A stretch of 64,000 bases of DNA from Rhizobium aethiopicum (GTDB taxonomy: Bacteria > Pseudomonadota > Alphaproteobacteria > Rhizobiales > Rhizobiaceae), in NCBI RefSeq assembly GCF_900094625.1, contig NZ_FMAJ01000003.1, forward strand, positions 62,001-126,000, in the 5' to 3' direction. Of this stretch, positions 28,477-36,060 are shown piece by piece (the first letter of the stretch is position 1; the number at the start of each line of letters is the position of its first letter). Made by a program: the position numbers and the translations under genes. The notes beneath the pieces were generated by a model. It worked only from the letters and a program-made list of their open reading frames with translations, was not told the origin of the DNA and searched no databases.

Positions 28477-29496
28477 ATGAAGACGAGACGGATCGGCAAG
28501 ACCGGGCTTGAGGTGACGGAAATCAGCTACGGCGCAGCTCCCCTCGGCGGCCTTTACCGCGCCTGCCCGCGTGAGCAGGCGATGGCAACGCTGCAGGCTG
28601 CCTGGGACAGCGGCATCCGCTATTTCGACGTCGCCCCCTGGTACGGGCTCGGCCTTGCCGAACGGCGCGTTGGCGATTTCCTGCGCGACCAGCCGGACGG
28701 CTCTTACGTGCTTTCCACCAAGGTCGGCCGGCTGCTTCGGCCGGTACCGACCGGAACCGTGCCCGATTACAGCTATGTCGATCCGCTCTCCTTCGATGCC
28801 GATTACGACTATTCCTATGACGGCATCATGCGCTCGGTCGAGTTCAGCTATGCCCGACTCGGCCTCAACCGCATAGACATCCTCTACGTGCACGATATCG
28901 GCGTCTATACGCATGGCGCGGCGAAGAACGCCGTCTACCAGAAGCAGCTTCTCGATTCCGGCATCAAGGCGCTGGAGGAACTGCGCTCCTCCGGCGCGAT
29001 CTCCGCCTTCGGCCTCGGCGTCAACGAAGTGCCCGTCTGCCTCGACGTCATGCGCCATGCCGATCTCGACTGCATCCTGCTGGCCGGCCGCTATACGCTG
29101 CTCGATCGTTCGGCGGTGGAGGAGCTGCTGCCGCTCTGCCGGCAGAAGGGCACATCGCTCGTCGTCGGCGGCGTTTTCAACTCCGGCATTCTCGCCACCG
29201 GCCCTGTGCCGGGCTCGCATTTCGACTATATGCCGGCAGATGCGGATGTGCTCGCAAAGGTCGGCGCCATGGAGACGATCGCCAAGCGTCACGGCGTGCC
29301 GCTCGCAGCCGCCGCCATGCAGTTTCCGCTGCGTGACCCGATCGTCGCCTCGGTGCTGATCGGCACGGCGAAGCCGTCGAGCCTGACGCGCAACATGGAG
29401 ATCGTCGAGCCGCCGCTTGCGGACGGCATCTTTGCCGAATTCGAGCCCTATACGCTGGTGGCGCCGCCACTCGGCGCCGAAGCGGTCCGGGTCTGA
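28477..29496 (+). CDS. Aldo/keto reductase, aldose 1-dehydrogenase (L-fucose dehydrogenase-like)
   Basis: 339-residue NAD(P)-dependent aldo/keto reductase. Catalytic tetrad visible as Asp and Tyr in FDVAPWYGLG, Lys in STKVGR and His in VHDIGVY. The N-terminus MKTRRIGKTGLEVTEISYGAAPLGGLYR is typical of the D-threo-aldose 1-dehydrogenase/L-fucose dehydrogenase group, which oxidises C1 of L-fucose or L-galactose-like sugars to a lactone. Two adjacent ATGs (28474, 28477) are possible; GAGG spacing favours the second. Nine bases separate it from the FucU-like gene. Confidence 0.85.
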   Translation: MKTRRIGKTGLEVTEISYGAAPLGGLYRACPREQAMATLQAAWDSGIRYFDVAPWYGLGLAERRVGDFLRDQPDGSYVLSTKVGRLLRPVPTGTVPDYSYVDPLSFDADYDYSYDGIMRSVEFSYARLGLNRIDILYVHDIGVYTHGAAKNAVYQKQLLDSGIKALEELRSSGAISAFGLGVNEVPVCLDVMRHADLDCILLAGRYTLLDRSAVEELLPLCRQKGTSLVVGGVFNSGILATGPVPGSHFDYMPADADVLAKVGAMETIAKRHGVPLAAAAMQFPLRDPIVASVLIGTAKPSSLTRNMEIVEPPLADGIFAEFEPYTLVAPPLGAEAVRV

Positions 29497-29505
29497 GGAG
29501 GTACT

Positions 29506-29952
29506 ATGCTGAAGGGTATTCATCCGCTGCTCGGGCCGGACCTGCTCCATGCGCTGAAAACGATGGGGCATGGCGACGACATCGTCATCGCAGACGCCAA
29601 TTTCCCGGCGGGCTCGATGGGTCCGCCGGTCATCCGCGCCGACGGCGTCAGCGCGACCGCGATGGCCGAGGCGATCCTGACGCATATGCCGCTCGACACC
29701 TTCGTGCCGGAGACGGCGTGGCGGATGGAGGTGGTCGGCGACCCGCAGGCTGTGCCCGAGGTCTGCGCCGAATTCCAGGAGATCGTCGCCCAACGCGCCG
29801 GCGATTTTACGATCGTGCCGGTGGAGCGTTTCGCCTTCTATGCGATGGCGCGCAAGGCGGCCTATATCGTGGCGACGACCGAATTCCGGCTGTACGGCAA
29901 CTTGATTTTGAAACAAGGCGTCGTGCATCCGCACGAGGTCGATCTCAGCTGA
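29506..29952 (+). CDS. fucU: RbsD/FucU family mutarotase
   Basis: 148-residue RbsD/FucU protein that interconverts sugar anomers (fucose or a related sugar). Begins MLKGIHPLLGPDLLHALKTMGHGDDIVIADANFP with the catalytic His and Asp of the family, ends RKAAYIVATTEFRLYGNLILKQGVV. FucU rather than RbsD fits because of the YGN(L) C-terminal motif and the adjoining aldose dehydrogenase. A GAGG site precedes the ATG. Confidence 0.88.
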   Translation: MLKGIHPLLGPDLLHALKTMGHGDDIVIADANFPAGSMGPPVIRADGVSATAMAEAILTHMPLDTFVPETAWRMEVVGDPQAVPEVCAEFQEIVAQRAGDFTIVPVERFAFYAMARKAAYIVATTEFRLYGNLILKQGVVHPHEVDLS

Positions 29953-30037
29953 TAGCTACTTTAGGTTATCGTTGTATTGAAATAAAATCAGTCGCTTGGG
30001 AGGAGTTTTCCGGAGTAAAAAAGCGCGATCGACACCC

Positions 30038-30097
30038 TTGCAATTTGATTGCGCCTCGGCTAGCTTCTGCCTGCAAATGTTTTTTATCGATAAAAAC
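30038..30097 (+). promoter_or_regulatory. Promoter and palindromic operator before sugar ABC importer
   Basis: TTGCAA (30038-30043), 17 bases, TAGCTT (30061-30066). At 30075-30097 AAATGTTT-N6-GATAAAAAC encloses the perfect palindrome TTTTTATC-GATAAAAA. The same outer pattern is in the promoter at 26794, so one regulator probably controls both units. Confidence 0.6.
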
Positions 30098-30160
30098 CCT
30101 CCGCCAGCGTTCAGCGGTCCGGTTTATTGGAGGAGAACGCATCCTGAGAGGAGAACCCTT

Positions 30161-31150
30161 ATGAGCATCGTGAAATCCCTTCTGTCTCGCCGCGCCTTCA
30201 CCGCGCTGGCAGGCGCCGCCGTCATCGCCACGGCGATGCCGGTCACGTCCTCTGCCGCCGACGTGACGATCCCGATCATCGTCAAGGATACGACGTCCTT
30301 CTACTGGCAGATCGTTCTGGCCGGCGCCCGCAAGGCCGGCAAGGATCTCGGCGTCAACGTGCCGGAGCTCGGCGCCCAGGCAGAATCCGACATCAACGGT
30401 CAGATCAGCATCCTCGAGAACGCCGTTGCCGGCAAGCCGGCCGCCGTCGTCATCTCGCCGACCGAATTCAAGGCACTCGGCAAGCCGATCGACGAGGCCG
30501 CCAAGTCGGTTCCGATCATCGGCATCGACTCGGGCGCCGACTCCAAGGCATTCAAGTCGTTCCTGACGACCGACAACGTGCAGGGCGGCCGCATCGCCGC
30601 CGACGGCCTTGCCGCCGCCATCAAGGAAATGACGGGCAAGGAAGAAGGCGAGATCGTCATCCTCACCAATCTTCCCGGCGTCGGCTCGCTGGAGCAGCGC
30701 CGCGAAGGCTTCCTGGATCAGGTGAAAACCAAATATCCGGGCCTCAAGGTCATCGCCGACAAGTATGGTGACGGCCAGGCGACCACCGGCCTGAACATGA
30801 TGACCGACCTGATCACGGCTAATCCGAACCTCGTCGGCGTCTTCGCCTCCAACCTGATCCTGGCGCAGGGCGTCGGCCAGGCGATTGCCGAAAACAAGCT
30901 CGGCGACAAGATCAAGGTCATCGGCTTCGACAGCGACGACAAGACGGTCGGCTTCCTCAAGGACGGCGCGATCGCCGGCCTCGTCGTCCAGGACCCCTAT
31001 CGCATGGGCTATGACGGCATCAAGACCGCGCTTGCCGTCTCCAAGGGCGAGAAGGTCCCGGAAAATGTCGACACCGGCGCCAACCTCGTGACCAAGGCGA
31101 ATATGGCCGATCCGAAGATCGACGCGCTCTTGAACCCGAAGATCAAGTAA
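30161..31150 (+). CDS. Sugar ABC transporter periplasmic binding protein (RbsB family)
   Basis: 329-residue pentose/hexose-binding protein. Signal region MSIVKSLLSRRAFTALAGAA then VIATAMPVTSSAAD, with a twin-Arg-free Sec type. The fold is the periplasmic-binding/LacI type: VTIPIIVKDTTSFYWQIVLAGARKAGKDLG, ILENAVAGKPAAVVISPTEF, GIDSGAD, VIGFDSDDKTVGFLKDGAIAGLVVQDPYRMGYDG. ATG 30161 has GAGAGGAG upstream. Together with the next two genes it forms a ribose-type importer, probably for a 6-deoxyhexose or related sugar. Confidence 0.9.
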   Translation: MSIVKSLLSRRAFTALAGAAVIATAMPVTSSAADVTIPIIVKDTTSFYWQIVLAGARKAGKDLGVNVPELGAQAESDINGQISILENAVAGKPAAVVISPTEFKALGKPIDEAAKSVPIIGIDSGADSKAFKSFLTTDNVQGGRIAADGLAAAIKEMTGKEEGEIVILTNLPGVGSLEQRREGFLDQVKTKYPGLKVIADKYGDGQATTGLNMMTDLITANPNLVGVFASNLILAQGVGQAIAENKLGDKIKVIGFDSDDKTVGFLKDGAIAGLVVQDPYRMGYDGIKTALAVSKGEKVPENVDTGANLVTKANMADPKIDALLNPKIK

Positions 31151-31160
31151 AACGACAGAC

Positions 31161-31195
31161 GGCCGCGCCGGCTTCAAAAACCGGCGCGGCCTTTT
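31161..31195 (+). terminator. Hairpin after sugar-binding protein gene
   Basis: 11-bp stem GGCCGCGCCGG / CCGGCGCGGCC, loop of nine bases, followed by TTTT. It lies ten bases after the stop codon; partial termination would lower expression of the downstream ATPase. Confidence 0.75.
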
Positions 31196-31253
31196 CCATC
31201 CATGGTATGTTTCCCAGGGTGGAGAGCAGAAGCGACAAGAGGAGGAGAGGTCC

Positions 31254-32807
31254 ATGATCGGACTGGAAGAGGTCAGTCATCGCCATGATGACAGCGCCAC
31301 GCTGAAGGAAGCCAATCGCATCCCGGCCGGATCGCCTATCCTCGAACTGAAGGGCCTGCAGAAGAATTACGGTCATGTGCAGGCGCTGAAGCCGGCGACG
31401 CTGACCTTCCTGGCCGGAGAGATCCACGCCATCGTCGGCGAAAACGGCGCCGGCAAATCCACCCTGATCAAATTGCTGACCGGCGTCATCACCCGTACGG
31501 CGGGCGAGGTATTGTGGTGCGGCCACCCGGTGGGGCTGTCGACGCCGAACGAGGCGATCGCCCGCGGCATCAACGCCGTTCACCAGGAAGTCGTGCTCTG
31601 CCCGCACCTGACGGTCGCCGCCAACCTCTTCCTCGGCGACGAGGTCAACCGTTACGGCTTGATGCGCAAGAAGCAGATGGAGAAAATGGCCCAGGCCGTG
31701 CTCGACGATCTCGGCTTCGGCCTGCCGGCCGGCGCGCTTTTAAGCTCCCTGACGATCGGCCAGCAGCAGCTGGTGGCGACGGCGCGCGCGGCGATGCGCG
31801 GCACGCAGTTCCTGATTTTCGACGAACCCACCGCCTATCTCACCCGCCAGGAATCGGCGCAGCTCTTCAAGCTGATCCGCCGGCTGCAGGGCGAAGGCGT
31901 CACCATCGTCTATATCAGCCACCGCATGGAGGAGGTCTTCGAACTGGCCGACCGTGTCTCGGTGCTGCGCGACGGCACGCATGTCGGCACGCGCCTGATC
32001 GGCGAAACCAATGATGCCGAGCTGATCGCGCTGATGATCAACCGCTCGATCGAGCAGATCTACCACAAGGAAGAGATCGCCTTGGGCGAGACGATCGTCC
32101 AGGTCAAGGGCCTTTCTGGCCCGGGCTTCGAGGATGTCTCGCTCAGCGTCAAAGCCGGACAGATCGTCGGGCTCTACGGGCTGATCGGCGCCGGCCGCAG
32201 CGAATTCGCGCTCGGCCTCTACGGGCGCCAGCCGACCAGCGCCGGCGAGATCCACTGGATGGGCAAACGCGTCGATATTCGCAACGAACGCACCGCAATG
32301 GAGCTCGGCATTGCGCTCGCGCCCGAAAGCCGGCGCGACCAGGGGCTCTGCCTCAACCTGCCGATCGGCCTCAACATCAACCTGCCGGTGTTCGGGCGCC
32401 TCAGCCACGGGCCGGTGATCAACCATACGCGCGAATCGGCCAATGCCGACCGGCAGATCCGCGATCTCAGCATCAAGACGCCGAGCCGGCGGGTTCCCGC
32501 CTCCAGCATGTCGGGCGGCAACCAGCAGAAGATCGTCATCGGCAAGTGGCTGAGCCACGGCGCCCGGCTGTTCATCTTCGACGAACCCACAGTCGGCGTC
32601 GACGTCGGCACCAAGGCGGAAATCTATCGGCTGTTCGCCAAGCTTCTGAAGGAGGGCGCCGGCATCATCCTGATCTCCTCCTATTTGCCCGAAGTCTACG
32701 AACTGGCCGACCGGCTGCACGTCTTCCGCGCCGGCAAGCTTGTCGCGAGCCATGATTTCCACGCGGCGACGCATGAACAAGTGCTCAGCGAAGCGATCGG
32801 CGTCTGA
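31254..32807 (+). CDS. Sugar ABC transporter ATP-binding protein (RbsA/MglA family)
   Basis: 517 residues with two ATPase domains. First: Walker A GENGAGKST (about 63-71), LTIGQQQLVATARA in place of the usual signature, Walker B FLIFDEPTAYL. Second: degenerate P-loop GLIGAGRSEFA, signature MSGGNQQKIVIGKWL, Walker B LFIFDEPTVGVDVG. The non-equivalent halves are normal for RbsA. It energises the importer formed with the binding protein and the permease. Confidence 0.92.
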   Translation: MIGLEEVSHRHDDSATLKEANRIPAGSPILELKGLQKNYGHVQALKPATLTFLAGEIHAIVGENGAGKSTLIKLLTGVITRTAGEVLWCGHPVGLSTPNEAIARGINAVHQEVVLCPHLTVAANLFLGDEVNRYGLMRKKQMEKMAQAVLDDLGFGLPAGALLSSLTIGQQQLVATARAAMRGTQFLIFDEPTAYLTRQESAQLFKLIRRLQGEGVTIVYISHRMEEVFELADRVSVLRDGTHVGTRLIGETNDAELIALMINRSIEQIYHKEEIALGETIVQVKGLSGPGFEDVSLSVKAGQIVGLYGLIGAGRSEFALGLYGRQPTSAGEIHWMGKRVDIRNERTAMELGIALAPESRRDQGLCLNLPIGLNINLPVFGRLSHGPVINHTRESANADRQIRDLSIKTPSRRVPASSMSGGNQQKIVIGKWLSHGARLFIFDEPTVGVDVGTKAEIYRLFAKLLKEGAGIILISSYLPEVYELADRLHVFRAGKLVASHDFHAATHEQVLSEAIGV

Positions 32808-32827
32808 GCACGAGAAAACAAATTGAT

Positions 32828-32865
32828 AGAGCATCTCCGCGGTTCGGAGAAAACGGAGGTGCTCT
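32828..32865 (+). repeat. Hairpin between ATPase and permease genes
   Basis: AGAGCATCTCCG (32828-32839) pairs with CGGAGGTGCTCT (32854-32865), one G-T pair, loop 14 bases. It ends 16 bases before the permease start, just ahead of its ribosome site (GAGGGAG). Confidence 0.55.
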
Positions 32866-32881
32866 AAGAGGGAGAAAATAC

Positions 32882-33856
32882 ATGACTGTCACCCCCACCG
32901 AAATCGTCGCGCCGCCGCCACGCCGGAAAATGAACATCCTGTTCGGCCTGACCCTGATCGGGCTCTTGATCTTCCTCTGGATCGTGCTCGGCTTCGTCAC
33001 CGCCAGCTTCTGGACGCCGCTCAACATCTCCAACCTGCTGCGCCAAGGCGCGATGACGGCGATCCTGGCGCTCGGCCAGACCTTCGTCATCATTACCGCC
33101 GGCATCGACCTGTCGGTCGGCGCAATCGTCGGCTTCTGCACCGTCATCATCGCCTGGCTCCTGCAGGCGGGCGTGCCGCTCTGGGCAGCGATCGTGCTGA
33201 CGCTCGCCATCGGTGTGGCGATCGGCGCCTTCCACGGCTTCGGCATCGTCCATATGGGCCTGCCTCCCTTCATCATCACGCTGGCAACGCTGACGTCGCT
33301 GCGCGGCATCGGCCTGCTGATTACCAACGGCTCGACGATCAGCATCACCGACGAAGGGTTCAGCAATTTCGCCCGCGCCGATTTCCTCGGCATTCCCAGC
33401 CTGTTCTGGATGGTCATTCTGGTGGCGATCCCCTCCTTCGTCTTCCTGCATCTGAGCCGCTGGGGCCGCTATCTCTTCGCGGTCGGTTCGAATGCGGAAG
33501 CCGCGCGGCTTTCCGGCGTCAACGTCAAGGGCATGATCTATCTCGCCTATATCCTCTCGGCCGGCTTTGCCGCCTTCGTCGGCGTGCTGCTCGCCTCGCG
33601 CATCGCGATCGGCAATGCGACGCAGGCCGACGGCTGGGAACTGCAGGCGATCGCCTCCTCCGTCATCGGCGGCACCAGCCTGTTCGGCGCGGTCGGCTCC
33701 GTGCACGGCCCGCTGATCGGCGCCTTCATTCTCGCCACCATCAATAACGGCGCCAACCTTCTGAACGTCAACTCCTTCTGGCAGCGCATCATCACCGGTC
33801 TGTTGATCATCGTGATCGTCTTCTTCGACCAGCTGCGCCGCCGCAAGAGCAACTGA
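32882..33856 (+). CDS. Sugar ABC transporter permease (RbsC family)
   Basis: 324-residue permease of the BPD_transp_2 type, with about ten hydrophobic segments. Family marks: ILALGQTFVIITAGIDLSVGAIVGF, MGLPPFIITLATLTSLRGIGLLITNG, and the C-terminal GGTSLFGAVGSVHGPLIGAFIL. It completes the importer. A RIME copy follows immediately, before the zinc dehydrogenase gene. Confidence 0.92.
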   Translation: MTVTPTEIVAPPPRRKMNILFGLTLIGLLIFLWIVLGFVTASFWTPLNISNLLRQGAMTAILALGQTFVIITAGIDLSVGAIVGFCTVIIAWLLQAGVPLWAAIVLTLAIGVAIGAFHGFGIVHMGLPPFIITLATLTSLRGIGLLITNGSTISITDEGFSNFARADFLGIPSLFWMVILVAIPSFVFLHLSRWGRYLFAVGSNAEAARLSGVNVKGMIYLAYILSAGFAAFVGVLLASRIAIGNATQADGWELQAIASSVIGGTSLFGAVGSVHGPLIGAFILATINNGANLLNVNSFWQRIITGLLIIVIVFFDQLRRRKSN

Positions 33857-33874
33857 GCAGGAGGTCGACGCCTG

Positions 33875-34009
33875 CCCCTCATCCGGCTGCCGCCACCTTC
33901 TCCCCGTAAACGGGGCGAAGGGGGATAGCCGAAACCTCTAGGTCCCCACCAACGCCTCGTTTGGCACGTCCCCTCGCCCCGTTTACGGGGAGAGGGCTAG
34001 GGTGAGGGG
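33875..34009. repeat. RIME-like palindromic repeat, copy B
   Basis: CCCCTCATCC-type start and GGTGAGGGG end, with two inner hairpins around GTAAACGGGGCG and GTTTACGGGGAG. It separates the permease from the dehydrogenase by 221 bases in total. Confidence 0.85.
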
Positions 34010-34077
34010 CAGCTATCCGCCTGAACCGAACAGCAGCGGCACGACACAGAGTAACAACGAAGAATGCGAGACCCGTC

Positions 34078-35097
34078 ATGAAAGCAGTTGTTTGCCGGGA
34101 ACCCGGCGTGCTCGACATTGTCGAACGCCCATCACCCGCCGCACCGGCGCCCGGCTGGGTGCGGTTGGCCGTCAGCCATGTCGGCATCTGCGGCACGGAT
34201 TATCATATCTTCGAGGGCAAGCACCCTTTCCTCGAATATCCCCGGGTGATGGGGCACGAGATCTCGGCGACGGTGATCGAGGCCGGTGACGGCGTGGCGC
34301 TTGCGGCCGGCACGCCCGTGATCGTCAACCCCTACCTCTCCTGCGGTCAATGTGTCGCCTGCCGCCAGGGCAAGCCGAATTGCTGCACCAATATCAGAGT
34401 ACTCGGCGTCCATACCGACGGCGCCTTCTGCGAGGAGATTTCGGTTCCGGCTGACAATCTCTATCCCGCCAGGGGTCTCAGCCTCGAGGCGGCGGCGACG
34501 ACGGAATTTCTGGCAATCGGCGCCCATGCGGTACGCCGCTCGCTCGCCGGCGCAGGTGCACGGTCGCTCGTCATCGGCGCCGGCCCGATCGGGCTCGGCG
34601 CGGCGATCTTCTCGCGCATCGCCGGCCATGACGTCACCTTGCTCGATACCAGCGCCGAACGGCTGCAAATGGCGGCCGAACGTTTCGGCTTCACCTCCGG
34701 CATCATCGCCAACGAGGCAACGGCGGATGCCATCAGGGAAAAGACCGGCGGCGACGGCTTCGACGTGGTGTTCGACGCGACGGGTTACGGTCCGTCGATG
34801 GAAAAAGCCTTCTCCTTCGTCGCCCATGGCGGCGCGCTGGTGCTGGTCAGCGTCGTCAAGGACGATATCCGCTTCGCCGACCCGGAATTCCACAAGCGCG
34901 AGATGATGCTGATCGGCAGCCGCAACGCCACCCGCGTCGATTTCGAACATGTGGCCGATTCGATTGCCAAAGGCCTGGTGCCGGTGGAAAAGCTCATCAC
35001 CCACCGCACGACACTCGTCGACGCGCCGCGCGACCTCGCGCGCTGGGCGCATGAGAAGAGCGGGCTGATCAAGGCGGTGATCCGGGTCGGTGGGTAG
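34078..35097 (+). CDS. Zinc-dependent sugar/polyol dehydrogenase (LgoD-like)
   Basis: 339-residue medium-chain zinc dehydrogenase. Catalytic Zn ligands Cys38 in VGICGTDYH and GHE (about 61-63); structural Zn Cys set CGQCVACRQGKPNCC; NAD fold SLVIGAGPIGLGAAIFSRIAG with acidic LLDTSAE. The N-terminal VGICGTDYHIFEGKHPFLEYPRVMGHE resembles L-galactonate 5-dehydrogenase and related enzymes. It follows the importer in the same direction; the presence of UxaA- and fucose-type enzymes suggests it oxidises the sugar acid made there. Substrate is inferred, not shown. Confidence 0.82.
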   Translation: MKAVVCREPGVLDIVERPSPAAPAPGWVRLAVSHVGICGTDYHIFEGKHPFLEYPRVMGHEISATVIEAGDGVALAAGTPVIVNPYLSCGQCVACRQGKPNCCTNIRVLGVHTDGAFCEEISVPADNLYPARGLSLEAAATTEFLAIGAHAVRRSLAGAGARSLVIGAGPIGLGAAIFSRIAGHDVTLLDTSAERLQMAAERFGFTSGIIANEATADAIREKTGGDGFDVVFDATGYGPSMEKAFSFVAHGGALVLVSVVKDDIRFADPEFHKREMMLIGSRNATRVDFEHVADSIAKGLVPVEKLITHRTTLVDAPRDLARWAHEKSGLIKAVIRVGG

Positions 35098-35161
35098 GGC
35101 GATTTCAGGATGGCGTGGAATGGTGGCGCCAAAGGCTACCACCTCGGATCGGTGAGGCCAG

Positions 35162-35297
35162 CCCCTCATCCGCCTGCCGGCACCTTCTCCCCGTAAACGG
35201 GGCGAAGGGGGATAGCCGCAATCTCTCGATCCCCCACCCATGCCTCGTTTGGCACGTCCCCTCGCCCCGCAAGCGGGGAGAGGGTTAGGGTGAGGGG
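35162..35297. repeat. RIME-like palindromic repeat, copy C
   Basis: Full-length copy with CTCATCCGCCTGCCGGCACC start, GTAAACGGGGCG and GCAAGCGGGGAG hairpins, GTTAGGGTGAGGGG end. It lies between the convergent dehydrogenase and cutC genes. Confidence 0.87.
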
Positions 35298-35334
35298 CAT
35301 TTTCTGAACACTGCGTGCGTGTCAGCCACGCTCT

Positions 35335-36060
35335 CTAACCCATCGCCTCGATCGCCTTACACATCGCCCTGACCACTGCGACATCCGTTCGGTTCGTGCT
35401 CTTCGCCTCGAAGCCGAACGCCACCGCGCGCGGGTCGCGGCTTTCGACGGGCGAGCTGCAGGAGCCGTGCACTTCGCGGGCACCGGTTGCCTGCAATATC
35501 TCGACGACATTCTCGGGGCGGATGCCGCTGCCGGGCATGATCGAAATGCGGCCGGCCGCTTTCTCTGAAAGACGCTTCAGCGTATCGAGCCCGTCCGCCG
35601 CCTTCAGCGCGCAGCCGGAGGTAAGGATGCGTTCGCAGCCGAGTTCGACGGCCTGTTCCAGCGCCCGATCGGCATCCGGCACTAGGTCGAAGGCGCGATG
35701 CAGCGTCGAGCCCAGGCCCGCCGCATGCGCCTTCAGGCGGTGGATGAGCGGCATGTCGAGCGTGCCGTCCGGGCGGTTGGCGCCGATGACGACGCCGGCG
35801 AGGCCGGCGGCGCGCACCGCGTCGATATCGAGCATCATCGCCTCCTCGTCGATGCGATCGAACAGGAAGGGGCCGGCATGCGGGCGGATCATCGCGTAAA
35901 CGGGAATGGGCGCCCGGGCGGCGACCCGCATCAGGCTCGGCAGCGGCGTCAGGCCGCCGAGCTCCAGCGCGGAGCAGAGCTCGATGCGGCCGGCACCGCC
36001 TTCGATTGCGGCGGCAAGGCCCGCGGCGCTGTCGACGCAGACTTCCAGCAAGATCGTCAC
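35335..36060 (-). CDS. cutC: CutC family protein
   Basis: 241-residue CutC, a TIM-barrel protein named for copper homeostasis in E. coli though its role is disputed. Motifs: LLEVCVDSAAGLAAAIEGGAGRIELCSAL, YAMIRPHAGPF, STLHRAFD, LTSGC, MPGSGIRPENV. The GTG start overlaps the TGA of the upstream LysR-type gene by four bases, which ties the two by translation. In many bacteria cutC sits with sugar genes rather than copper genes, as here. Confidence 0.9.
   Translation of the reverse strand: MTILLEVCVDSAAGLAAAIEGGAGRIELCSALELGGLTPLPSLMRVAARAPIPVYAMIRPHAGPFLFDRIDEEAMMLDIDAVRAAGLAGVVIGANRPDGTLDMPLIHRLKAHAAGLGSTLHRAFDLVPDADRALEQAVELGCERILTSGCALKAADGLDTLKRLSEKAAGRISIMPGSGIRPENVVEILQATGAREVHGSCSSPVESRDPRAVAFGFEAKSTNRTDVAVVRAMCKAIEAMG

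Noticed and set aside
28453..29934. 493-codon minus-strand frame opposite the aldose dehydrogenase and fucU genes
   Set aside because: The forward frames carry clear catalytic motifs and ribosome sites; this frame runs through two unrelated genes and looks like a GC-skew shadow.
29966..31255. 429-codon minus-strand frame opposite the sugar-binding protein gene
   Set aside because: Antisense of a well-defined binding protein; no ribosome site and no recognisable motif.
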